DNA of 49,005 nucleotides from Granulicella sp. (GTDB taxonomy: Bacteria; Acidobacteriota; Terriglobia; Terriglobales; Acidobacteriaceae): positions 1-49,005 of the forward strand of contig PLHC01000076.1 of assembly GCA_003138795.1 (NCBI GenBank), given 5' to 3'. Shown in pieces: positions 23,689 through 31,567 of this stretch; position 1 is the first letter of the stretch; every line of letters starts with the position of its first letter. A program made the position numbers and the translations under genes. The notes beneath the pieces were generated by a model that saw only the letters and a program-made list of their open reading frames with translations, had not been told where the DNA came from and made no database searches.

Positions 23689-23745
23689 GAACGGCTAGAT
23701 TAGCGATTGAAAAGGGCGGGCGGAAGTGCGGCTGCGAACCTGATG

Positions 23746-23787
23746 GCAGGTCCTTCGACTCCACTGCGCTCCGCTCCGGATGACAGA
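23746..23787 (+). repeat. Intergenic repeat-like sequence (gcaggtccttcgactccactgcgctccgctccggatgacag)
   Basis: Resembles a family of dispersed tccttcgactccgctgcgctccgctcaggatgaca sequences I recall from bacterial intergenic regions; copy number not testable here. Confidence 0.45.
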
Positions 23788-23816
23788 GTAGAGGTGAGGC
23801 GGAAGAGGCTGGAGCG

Positions 23817-24548
23817 CTACTCGGTGACGCCTTCGAACATGTCGGTGGATTGGGTTGCGGGTTGCGGAACGATGGATGCGGCTAGAGCGTAGTGTTCTTC
23901 CTGGCCATGCTGCTCGAAGATGGGACGGGCCCGCTCCATGAGCGGGGTCTGCGAGGTGTGCGCGCGCATGGCGTCCTGCTTGCAGAGGAAGACGGAGCGG
24001 ATGTCGAGGGTGAGGGTCCAGGGTGCGGGTATGTGGCGCGGGCGACCGTCGACGAAGAAGTTGTAGGTGAGGTAGTAGAGGCGCTGCGGTTGATAGAGGT
24101 CGCCGAGGGCGGGATAGCGCTTGGGCGAGCCGGCCCAGTGGAAGGCGGCGGTGGTTGCGGCGGAGGCAACGGTGTGGTCGGCGTGGGTGTTGAGGCCGCC
24201 GTCGCCGCCGAAGGTGATGATGGCGTGCGGGCGAATGCGGCGAATGCGTTCGACGAGCTTGGCGGCCATCTCGGAGAGATTGGCGAACTCGAGCTGGCCG
24301 TCCTGAAAGTCGAGGAGTTCGTGGTGGTGGACGCCGAGGATTTTACAGGAGGCGGCGAACTCGGCGCGGCGCAACTCGCCAAGCTCCTGGGGGGAGGAGG
24401 CGGAGCCGCGATAGGAGCCGGCCTGGCCGTCGGTGAGGCAGATGACGCTGGTTTCGACGCCACGCTCGGCGGCGAGGGCGAGGGCTCCGCCGAAGGCAAA
24501 GCACTCGTCGTCGGGGTGCGCGGTTACGCATAGAAGCCTCAGTCCCAA
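23817..24548 (-). CDS. PIG-L family deacetylase (cytoplasmic; bacillithiol/mycothiol-deacetylase-like)
   Basis: LLCVTAHPDDECFAFGGALALAAERGVETSVICLTDGQAGSYRG; GLNTHADHTVAS. Confidence 0.88.
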   Translation of the reverse strand: MGLRLLCVTAHPDDECFAFGGALALAAERGVETSVICLTDGQAGSYRGSASSPQELGELRRAEFAASCKILGVHHHELLDFQDGQLEFANLSEMAAKLVERIRRIRPHAIITFGGDGGLNTHADHTVASAATTAAFHWAGSPKRYPALGDLYQPQRLYYLTYNFFVDGRPRHIPAPWTLTLDIRSVFLCKQDAMRAHTSQTPLMERARPIFEQHGQEEHYALAASIVPQPATQSTDMFEGVTE

Positions 24549-25339
24549 GTTGTATCCTCCTTAACGATTGTCTGGGTTTCATCGAGGGCGTCTTCGTCAA
24601 GGAAGAGGTCGCCTGCCTCAATACGGGCGTCAAGCGCGGCGCTGGGGTCGGGGCCCAATGCCGCGGCAACCGGGGCGAAGCTCATGCGATGGAGTGGGCA
24701 GGGGCCGTGTTCGACGAGGGCTCTGCGGTGTTCGGGTGTGGCATAGCCTTTGTGCGCAGCGAGACCGTATTGGGGGTGGAGCACGTCGAGTTCGCGCATG
24801 AGGGCGTCACGATGGACCTTGGCGATGACCGAGGCGGCGGCGATGGAGAGCGAGAGCGAGTCGCCGTAGAAGATGCGGGTCTGGGCGCAGGGATGATCGA
24901 TGCGCATGGCGTCAATGAGCAGGTGGTCGGGTGCGACGCTGAGGCGCTCGACGGCGACGAGCATGGCGAGGCGGGAGGCCTGGTAGATGTTGAGGCGATC
25001 GATGGTCTCGGCGTCGACTTCGGCGATCGCAAAGGCGATGGCAACCTTGCGGATCTTGCGATCGAGGCGCTCGCGCTGCTCGCGGGTGAGCTGCTTGGAG
25101 TCTTTGAGACCCATGCGGGCGAGGATTCCGATCTTCGCAGGGAGAATCACGGCGGCGGCGACGACGGGGCCGAAGAGCGCACCGCGACCGACTTCGTCGA
25201 CGCCGGCGATGATGCGGTAGCCGTGGTAGCGCAGGGCTTGCTCCGGCGCGTCGGTGCAGATGAGTTGCTTGAGCATCTGCTGCTTGGCGGTGGCTTTGGT
25301 GACGCCGTCGACGGTAGGAATGTGGAAGAGCAGGGCCAT
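24539..25339 (-). CDS. rnhB: Ribonuclease HII
   Basis: IAGVDEVGRGALFGPVVAAAVIL, LKDSKQLTREQRE, IAAASVIAKVHRDALM, HKGYATPEHRRAL. Confidence 0.95.
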   Translation of the reverse strand: MALLFHIPTVDGVTKATAKQQMLKQLICTDAPEQALRYHGYRIIAGVDEVGRGALFGPVVAAAVILPAKIGILARMGLKDSKQLTREQRERLDRKIRKVAIAFAIAEVDAETIDRLNIYQASRLAMLVAVERLSVAPDHLLIDAMRIDHPCAQTRIFYGDSLSLSIAAASVIAKVHRDALMRELDVLHPQYGLAAHKGYATPEHRRALVEHGPCPLHRMSFAPVAAALGPDPSAALDARIEAGDLFLDEDALDETQTIVKEDTTWD

Positions 25340-25444
25340 CGTTATGCGAGTGAGGGTCGCACCTTTGAGTGTAGCGGATGACCGGGCTGGTCGGAAGATG
25401 GATGAATTTAGAGCAGAAAAAGTGAGAACAGCCGCAATCAGGAC

Positions 25445-25483
25445 ACAGAGAAGAGGCGACCCAATGGGTCGCCTCTTCTCTGT
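25445..25483 (-). terminator. Perfect 18-bp-stem hairpin downstream of rplS (no U-tract)
   Basis: acagagaagaggcgaccc-aat-gggtcgcctcttctctgt inverted repeat. Confidence 0.6.
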
Positions 25484-25503
25484 TAATGCTGAAAGTTGGT
25501 GGT

Positions 25504-25860
25504 TTACGCGGTGCGCTCGACCTCGCGCAGACGGGCAGCCTTGCCGCGCAGGCCACGGAGGTAGAAGAGCTTCGAGCGACGCACCTGGTAGGAGCGGATC
25601 TTCTCGACCTTGTCGACGACCTTGGAGTTGTAGGGGAAGATGCGCTCGACACCCTGGCCGAAGCTCATCTTGCGGACGGTGAAGGAACCCTGCGGGCCCT
25701 TCTTACAGGCAATAACCATGCCCTCGAACGCCTGCAGACGCTCTTTGTCGCCCTCTTTGATCTTCACCTGCACGCGAATCGTATCGCCAGGGGCGAAGTC
25801 CGGGAGGTCGGTCCGCTGAAGCTTGTCAGCGAGTTTCTGCATAATCGGATGGATAGACAT
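25504..25860 (-). CDS. rplS: 50S ribosomal protein L19
   Basis: [78 protein letters not shown]. Confidence 0.98.
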   Translation of the reverse strand: MSIHPIMQKLADKLQRTDLPDFAPGDTIRVQVKIKEGDKERLQAFEGMVIACKKGPQGSFTVRKMSFGQGVERIFPYNSKVVDKVEKIRSYQVRRSKLFYLRGLRGKAARLREVERTA

Positions 25861-25944
25861 GATTGATTCCTTACGTAAAGTCGCAGGATCAAGTTTACAT
25901 GAGATTGGGCGGATTTGCAGCTGATTTCCACATGTGAAATAGGT

Positions 25945-26778
25945 TCAGGCAGGCGGTTGGTAGCCGAGCGTTGCGAGGAACTCGCGGTCCTCGTCGGAGA
26001 TGTCGGCTGCAGCAAGGAGGTCGGGGCGGTTGGCGAGGGTTTTGGCGAGCGCTGCCTGATGGCGCCAGCGGCGGATGGCGAGGTGGTCGCCGTTGCCGAG
26101 AGGCTCGGGGATGGGAACGCCGAGGAATTCGGCGGGGCGGGTGTAGTGGGGGTAGTCGAGCAGGCCGCCGGAGCCGTGGGTGGAGCGGGGTACTCCGGCT
26201 GCGGTCATGGTGTCTTCGGGGCGATCGCCTTCGCCGAAGCTTTCGAATTTTGAGGAGTCGGCGTGGCCGAGGACGCCGGGGAGCAGGCGGACGACGGCGT
26301 CGAGGATGACGGCTGCGCCGAGCTCGCCGCCGGAGAGGACGTAATCGCCGATGGAGAGTTCCTCGTCGCAGAGGAGCTGGCTGACGCGCTCGTCGACGCC
26401 TTCGTAGCGGCCGCAGATGAGAACGACGCGATCGAGGGTGGCGAGACGGCGGGCGGTTGCCTGCGTGAAGCGCTTGCCCTGCGCGGAGAGAAGAATGACG
26501 GTCTCGCGGGTGGTGTCACGGGTGGGCTTGGGAGTGAGATTGAGGGACTCGAGGCACTCGAAGATGGGCTGGGCCTTGAGAACCATGCCCTCGCCACCGC
26601 CGAAGGGACGGTCGTCAACGGTGCGGTGGCGGTCGTGGGTGAAGGCGCGGAGGTCGTGGGTGTGGGCGCTGGCGAGGCCGGTGCGCAGGGCGCGCGAGAC
26701 GACGCCATGGCCTAGGATGCCCTGATCGGGCGGGCTGCCGAAGAACTCCGGAAAGATGGTGACGATGTCGAAACGCAT
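25945..26778 (-). CDS. trmD: tRNA (guanosine(37)-N1)-methyltransferase TrmD
   Basis: MRFDIVTIFPEFF, DDRPFGGGEGMVLKAQP, LICGRYEGVDERV, SIGDYVLSGGELGAAVI. Confidence 0.97.
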   Translation of the reverse strand: MRFDIVTIFPEFFGSPPDQGILGHGVVSRALRTGLASAHTHDLRAFTHDRHRTVDDRPFGGGEGMVLKAQPIFECLESLNLTPKPTRDTTRETVILLSAQGKRFTQATARRLATLDRVVLICGRYEGVDERVSQLLCDEELSIGDYVLSGGELGAAVILDAVVRLLPGVLGHADSSKFESFGEGDRPEDTMTAAGVPRSTHGSGGLLDYPHYTRPAEFLGVPIPEPLGNGDHLAIRRWRHQAALAKTLANRPDLLAAADISDEDREFLATLGYQPPA

Positions 26779-26914
26779 AGGACAGAGACGAGTGTACGAC
26801 GCGGGCTACTGCGGGGCGTCAGGGGAGAAGGAGATTGCCTGCGGGAAGGACAGAAAGCGAAGCCAGAGCAACAATACGAGCAGAAGCAGATTCTTCCCTT
26901 TGCGGTGCTGCGGG

Positions 26915-27571
26915 TCAGGAGGACTGGTTTTCAGCGTTCGATGACAGCTCTTCAGCGTTCGGAACAGTGTCCAGCAGGCCTTCGGGGAGATGCATGGTGA
27001 TGCGGCGCGCGGCGATGTCGACGGATTCGAGCCACGCGAGCACGAAGGGAATGAGGACGGGCTCGGGGGCTTCGGCGGGGGGCGGTGTGGGGAGGGGGAG
27101 CTCGACGGCGAGGAGGGGCGCGGCGTCTTCCAGCCGGGTTCGGCCATCGGGGCCGGTGGCAAATTCGACATCGACGACGGTGCCGACGGGGATGTCCGCG
27201 TTGTAGAGCGTGCAACCGACGAGATCGCCGACGAAGAAGGTGTCGGGGTCGAGCGTGGGGAGCTGGTCGGCGGCGATCAGGAGCTGCTTGCTGGCCAGGG
27301 TCTCGGCGTCGGAGATGCTGTCGCAGCCGGAGAGCTTGAGGACGATGCGGCCCGCGTTCTTGCCGGTGGGAAACCAATGCTCCTCGATGTGGATGGTCGA
27401 GGAGCCGGGCTCGGGCGAGGTTGCGTTCGGGGCCACGAGGAAGAGGTCGCGGTTGGCGGCGAAGATGTCGGGGAGGTCGCTGAGGGGTTCGGCGAGGAGC
27501 TCACCACGGCGACCTTGAGGGCGCAGCAGACGTGCGAGTGGGAACCAGCCGGATTTTGAGATGCCGTTCAA
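26915..27571 (-). CDS. rimM: Ribosome maturation factor RimM
   Basis: LARLLRPQGRRGELLAEPLSD and FVGDLVGCTLYNADIPVGTVVDV (PRC-barrel); gene order rpsP-khpA-rimM-trmD-rplS. Confidence 0.93.
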   Translation of the reverse strand: MNGISKSGWFPLARLLRPQGRRGELLAEPLSDLPDIFAANRDLFLVAPNATSPEPGSSTIHIEEHWFPTGKNAGRIVLKLSGCDSISDAETLASKQLLIAADQLPTLDPDTFFVGDLVGCTLYNADIPVGTVVDVEFATGPDGRTRLEDAAPLLAVELPLPTPPPAEAPEPVLIPFVLAWLESVDIAARRITMHLPEGLLDTVPNAEELSSNAENQSS

Positions 27572-27640
27572 CGCGGTATGCCTCTTGCCGTTTATCTCTA
27601 TCAGGAAACGCTAAAGAAGAGGCCGAGATGCGACCGGGCT

Positions 27641-27961
27641 TCAGACCTTCTCCTGGTCTTCATGCCCGTGATTACTCCGACCGGCTTCGACGATGTCGAG
27701 CGAGAAACGGCACTGCAGTTTCATGCTGGCAGCACCGAGAATGGTGCGGAGCGAACGCGCAGTGCGTCCCTGCTTGCCGATGACCTTCCCAATATCGCCG
27801 GGCGCAACGTGAAGGCGGAGAACCGTGGCATCCGGACCGGTCAAGACTTCGACCTTGACCGCATCAGCATCGTCCACGAGGGCCCGAGTGATTTCAGTCA
27901 TTAGGGTTTGCATTTCGGAGACAGCAAAGTTGCTGTCCGGCAGCTCTGTGGAATCAGTCAC
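27641..27961 (-). CDS. khpA: KH domain RNA-binding protein KhpA
   Basis: LRLHVAPGDIGKVIGKQGRTARSLRTILGAAS, the KH GxxG motif; operon context. Confidence 0.92.
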   Translation of the reverse strand: MTDSTELPDSNFAVSEMQTLMTEITRALVDDADAVKVEVLTGPDATVLRLHVAPGDIGKVIGKQGRTARSLRTILGAASMKLQCRFSLDIVEAGRSNHGHEDQEKV

Positions 27962-28216
27962 TCGTACACCTCAGGGAGTAATACGCCGGCACCAGTACCG
28001 GGGAGCCGCTTCTCTTGAGTGGAAGGGTCTCGCCGGTTACCGCATTGAGGTGTCTCGCAAATCAGGGTAAATAGTCCGAATGTTTAGAGCCCGAGTTCTA
28101 CGATGAACTTCAAAACGGAGGTGTTGGCTTGAGGGGAGTGTACTGCAACTTGCCAGATTTCGCGATACTCTTTGGGGTTCGGGTGAAGGTCCCTAAAGGT
28201 CACGCCAAGTGGTTAC

Positions 28217-28492
28217 CTAGGCCATAGGAAATGCTTCAGGCTCGGCTGGAGCAGCTACGGGCTGATGCTTGGCGAGGAGCTTTCCGACGGTCTCGGAGAG
28301 TTGGGCGCCCTTGGAGGTCCAATAATCGACGCGGTCGCGCTTGATATCGACGCTGGCGGGGTTGGTGCGGGGGTTGTAGGTGCCAACCACCTCGACCGAA
28401 CGGCCGTTGCGGGCGCGGTCCTTTTCGATGACAACGACGCGGTAGTGGGGCTGCTTACGGGCGCCAACGCGCGCCAAACGAATCATCAACAC
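28217..28492 (-). CDS. rpsP: 30S ribosomal protein S16
   Basis: MLMIRLARVGARKQPHYRVVVIEKDRARNGRSVEVVGTYNP. Confidence 0.98.
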   Translation of the reverse strand: MLMIRLARVGARKQPHYRVVVIEKDRARNGRSVEVVGTYNPRTNPASVDIKRDRVDYWTSKGAQLSETVGKLLAKHQPVAAPAEPEAFPMA

Positions 28493-28954
28493 AGGGTAGA
28501 TCCTCTCAGAAAAGCATAAATGTGTTCAGGGTTGCCGACGGGGTCCTGGATTGCCCTGGATGCCACGATCGACACAGCCGACGGACGAAGAAGTCCGAAC
28601 ACCTAAGTATCGCGGATTTCGGCATCTTCTGCAATGGCAGAACACCATTTTCTGCGACGGTTTCGGTGCAAAACGCTTTCAGTGTCGCGCCGGAGAAGGC
28701 AGTGGAGGACCTGGTTGCAGCGCACGGCCAGGCAGATCCTTCGTGGAGAACGCCGGAAACGCCTGGTAGGAACGCACAGATAAGAGCAGATGCAGCGGTC
28801 TTGACGGACTCCCGGATGGATGGATCGGGGTGTCGCGTCAGTCGCCGTGGAGGCGGCGGAGAGTATAGGTGAAGATCGTTCAAATCGGAAACACAACCTA
28901 ATCAATAGGCCAGGGCCTCTGAGTAGAAGTGGAAGATGAAGATAAGGAGGCCAC

Positions 28955-29671
28955 ATGACACGGGAGTATCACAAGTGGTTCTCCTCCGCGCCTGGGCGCG
29001 ATATGGAGATGCTGGTATTTGGGCATGGTGGCCTGCCGGTAATCGTGTTTCCGACGTCGCAGGGACGGTTCTATGAGTTCGAGGATCGCGGGATGGTGGG
29101 AGCGATCGAGGACAAGATTGAGGGACGGCGGGTGCAGTTGTTTTGCGTGGACTCGGTCGATGGGGAGAGTTGGTACAACCGCGATGTTCCGCCACGGGGG
29201 AGGATCGCGCGGGAGGTGCAGTATGAGAACTATGTTCTGCACGAGGTCGTGCCGTTTGTGCGGCATCGCAACCATCGGCCGCACCTGGGGGCGATCGGCT
29301 GCTGCTTCGGTGGATATCATGCGGTGAATATCAGCCTGCGGAATCCAGATGTGTTTACGGGCTGCCTGTCGATGAGCGGTGCGTTCGACTTGAAGAGCCT
29401 GGGGTTGCTGAACGGATATTACGACGATGATTGCTACTTCAATCTGCCGATGGATTATCTGCCGAACCTGTCGGATGCGGGGATTCTGGACCGCATGCGG
29501 CATAACACGTATGTGTTGGCGGCGGGCACGCATGACCCGTGCTGGAGAGACAACGAGCAGCTGGCTGCAGTGATGCGGGCGAAGGGGATTCCGGTGCGGC
29601 TGGACGTGTGGGGCGATAATGCGCGGCACGATTGGCCGTGCTGGCAGCGAATGGTGCAGGTGTATCTGTGA
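28955..29671 (+). CDS. Esterase/alpha-beta hydrolase family protein
   Basis: MTREYHKWFSSAPGRDMEMLVFGHGGLPVIVFPTSQGRFYEFEDRGM; GCCFGGYHAVNISLRNPDVFTGCLSMSG. Confidence 0.82.
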   Translation: MTREYHKWFSSAPGRDMEMLVFGHGGLPVIVFPTSQGRFYEFEDRGMVGAIEDKIEGRRVQLFCVDSVDGESWYNRDVPPRGRIAREVQYENYVLHEVVPFVRHRNHRPHLGAIGCCFGGYHAVNISLRNPDVFTGCLSMSGAFDLKSLGLLNGYYDDDCYFNLPMDYLPNLSDAGILDRMRHNTYVLAAGTHDPCWRDNEQLAAVMRAKGIPVRLDVWGDNARHDWPCWQRMVQVYL

Positions 29672-29984
29672 AAGCGGGAAGTACGAAGCCGGAAATGTGA
29701 AGTGCAGCCGCCGAATGGCCAGGATCGAACGGTGCCTGTTGAGCGTGAAGAAGATTGGCGTGTGGTTCGGCACGGGGAACAGTTCCCGGTGTGCGCTGGC
29801 CACTCGTTGGGGGGTGAAGGGATTATCGCCGAGTTTGTGAAGGTGGGTGGTGGATCGTCGGGTCTGGTGCTGGTATCGGCGCATGTGCCTTGTGCAAATG
29901 AATGAGCCACGCGGGAGCAGGTGTGCAGTAGAATTCTTGCGTAACAACTAACTATTTTGTTGCAGTACCTGGAAGGAGGGTCGG

Positions 29985-30311
29985 TTGACTGTTTTATACC
30001 GATCGTTCAAAAGCATTCCGGTGCGTGTAGCCGTGCGCTTTCCATTGCATCTGGAGATCGTGCTGGGCACAGGCGAGCGCCAATACCAGGCTGTTACTGA
30101 AGATGTGTCCGCCAGCGGGGTGCTCTTTGCTGCGGATGAACTGCCGGCGATTGGGACCGAAGTCGAGTTCGAGGTAAAAATGCCGGCAGCGATTATGGGC
30201 GGGATTAACGATGTGCTGCTCCATTGCGCCGGGCGCATCGTCCGACATCAACGAACCGCAGGCAAGACGATGGCGGCGGCGGTCATCGATGAATACTTTT
30301 TTCGAGGCTGA
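29985..30311 (+). CDS. PilZ domain-containing protein
   Basis: RVAVRFPLHLEIV...TEDVSASGVLFAADELPAIGTEVEFEV...AGRIVRH, a PilZ-like fold signature. Confidence 0.75.
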   Translation: MTVLYRSFKSIPVRVAVRFPLHLEIVLGTGERQYQAVTEDVSASGVLFAADELPAIGTEVEFEVKMPAAIMGGINDVLLHCAGRIVRHQRTAGKTMAAAVIDEYFFRG

Positions 30312-30317
30312 GTAATT

Positions 30318-31082
30318 ATGAGTGATGAGTTGGCGGCAAATGTAGAGGAGTTCGCGCCGGCAGAAGGTGGTTCCAGCAGTATTCGGGTTATTCTTGCGGA
30401 CTCCCAGGCGATCTATCGCGTTGGGATGAGGAAGGTGTTTGCGGTCGAGGATGATATACGCGTTGTGGCACAGGCCGAGACGCTGGAGAACCTGTACGCG
30501 GCGTTGCAGCGCTTTCCGACGGACATTGTGGTGCTTGAGGGCCATCTGATCGCCGGAACAGTGGATGCGATTCCCGATTTTATGCGGCGGGCTCCGAAGG
30601 CCAAGCTGATTGTGCAGATATCTTCGAGCGATGAGAGCAATACGGTCGAACTGTTCCGGCGTGGCGTGCGCGGGGTTGTGCCGCGATCGATCTCGCCGGA
30701 CATGCTGGTGAAGTGTGTGCGCAGGGTCGCGGAAGGAGAGACGTGGATCGACAACCAGTCGATCGGCTGGGTGATCGATGCGTATCGCGAGCAGGCGTCG
30801 ATGCTGACGAATCCGCGTTCGCAGCCGCGGCTCTCAGAGAAGGAACTGGCGATCATTGCGTGCATTACGCGGGGCATGCGGAATAAAGAGATTGCCTACC
30901 AGGTCGGGACGACGGAGCAGGTGGTGAAGAACTATCTGCGGAAGATCTATGACAAGCTCGGCGTTGCAGACCGGCTGGAACTGGCGCTTTATTGCCTGCA
31001 CCACAAGATTCTGCAGTCGCATGCGGTAGCTGCGGAGGTTCCGTTTACGGATCCGGGGATTCCGCTTCGTGCGAAGCTGTAG
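30318..31082 (+). CDS. LuxR/NarL-type response regulator with atypical receiver domain
   Basis: LSEKELAIIACITRGMRNKEIAYQVGTTEQVVKNYLRKIYDKLGVADRLELALYCL (GerE HTH); N-terminal receiver-like domain. Confidence 0.88.
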   Translation: MSDELAANVEEFAPAEGGSSSIRVILADSQAIYRVGMRKVFAVEDDIRVVAQAETLENLYAALQRFPTDIVVLEGHLIAGTVDAIPDFMRRAPKAKLIVQISSSDESNTVELFRRGVRGVVPRSISPDMLVKCVRRVAEGETWIDNQSIGWVIDAYREQASMLTNPRSQPRLSEKELAIIACITRGMRNKEIAYQVGTTEQVVKNYLRKIYDKLGVADRLELALYCLHHKILQSHAVAAEVPFTDPGIPLRAKL

Positions 31083-31097
31083 CGACGCACTGAGGGT

Positions 31098-31385
31098 GTG
31101 ATTCCGGTGCACCTGAATGAGTTGGCGCCGCCGGCGGTGGGGGCTGTGTTTCCCGGAGTGGCGTATCAGCCTGGTAACCTGCTTGCGTCGCGAAACAGTG
31201 TCTTTCAGACGGGGATTGCGGCGCACTTCTGGTTCCCGGTGGAGTTTGGGGTGATCCACGAGCGCGGGGCGATCAAGGTGTATGGCAGCGGGCTGGTTTC
31301 GTCGCATGGCGAGTGCACGCATGTGGTGGAGTCGTTCGACCAGATCTACGAGGCGGCAAAAGAGGCGGAGTCGCGGCTGGGTTGA
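31098..31385 (+). CDS. Short protein resembling the C-terminal catalytic segment of biopterin-dependent aromatic amino acid hydroxylase (truncated)
   Basis: AAHFWFPVEFGVIHERGAIKVYGSGLVSSHGECTHVVES resembles the PAH YWFTVEFGLIxExGxLKxYGAGxLSSxGE block. No HxxxHExxGH segment in the ORF. Confidence 0.5.
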   Translation: MIPVHLNELAPPAVGAVFPGVAYQPGNLLASRNSVFQTGIAAHFWFPVEFGVIHERGAIKVYGSGLVSSHGECTHVVESFDQIYEAAKEAESRLG

Positions 31386-31396
31386 TGGGGCGTTGT

Positions 31397-31425
31397 TTGA
31401 CGGCTTGGGGGTGCGCGGCTACGCT
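31397..31425 (+). promoter_or_regulatory. Sigma70-like promoter TTGACG-N17-TACGCT
   Basis: -35 TTGACG 31397-31402, 17-bp spacer, -10 TACGCT 31420-31425; 6 nt to the ATG at 31432. Confidence 0.55.
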
Positions 31426-31431
31426 TGAGAG

Positions 31432-31506
31432 ATGAGTCTTTCGCGCATCGCAGCTTGTTGTCCTTGTCCCGGCCTTGAGGCCTCGGACGCTGCTGCTCGA
31501 AGATGA
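31432..31506 (+). CDS. Candidate leader peptide MSLSRIAACCPCPGLEASDAAARR with a Cys-Cys-Pro-Cys cluster (not in the supplied ORF track)
   Basis: ATG...TGA 24 codons read directly; Cys codons TGT TGT CCT TGT at 31456-31467; upstream of sulfite reductase operon and followed by an intrinsic terminator. Confidence 0.65.
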   Translation: MSLSRIAACCPCPGLEASDAAARR

Positions 31507-31531
31507 GCAAATGCTGAGAGTTACCCCGAGT

Positions 31532-31564
31532 GCCCACGAATGATCTCGTGGGCCTTTGTTTTTT
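31532..31564 (+). terminator. Rho-independent terminator/attenuator between leader peptide and sulfite reductase
   Basis: GCCCACGA-atgatc-TCGTGGGC followed by ctttgtttttt; lies in the leader immediately before the downstream CDS. Confidence 0.8.
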
Positions 31565-31567
31565 GAG

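Noticed and set aside
26779-26914. Hydrophobic reading frame (NLLLLVLLLWLRFLSF) between rimM and trmD
   Set aside because: No plausible start codon with an RBS close to the hydrophobic segment; probably chance.
28506-28883. 125-aa minus-strand ORF upstream of rpsP
   Set aside because: No recognisable domain; likely the rpsP promoter/5' region.
29702-29905. 67-aa ORF after the esterase gene
   Set aside because: No recognisable family, no clear RBS and competing frames; not enough support.
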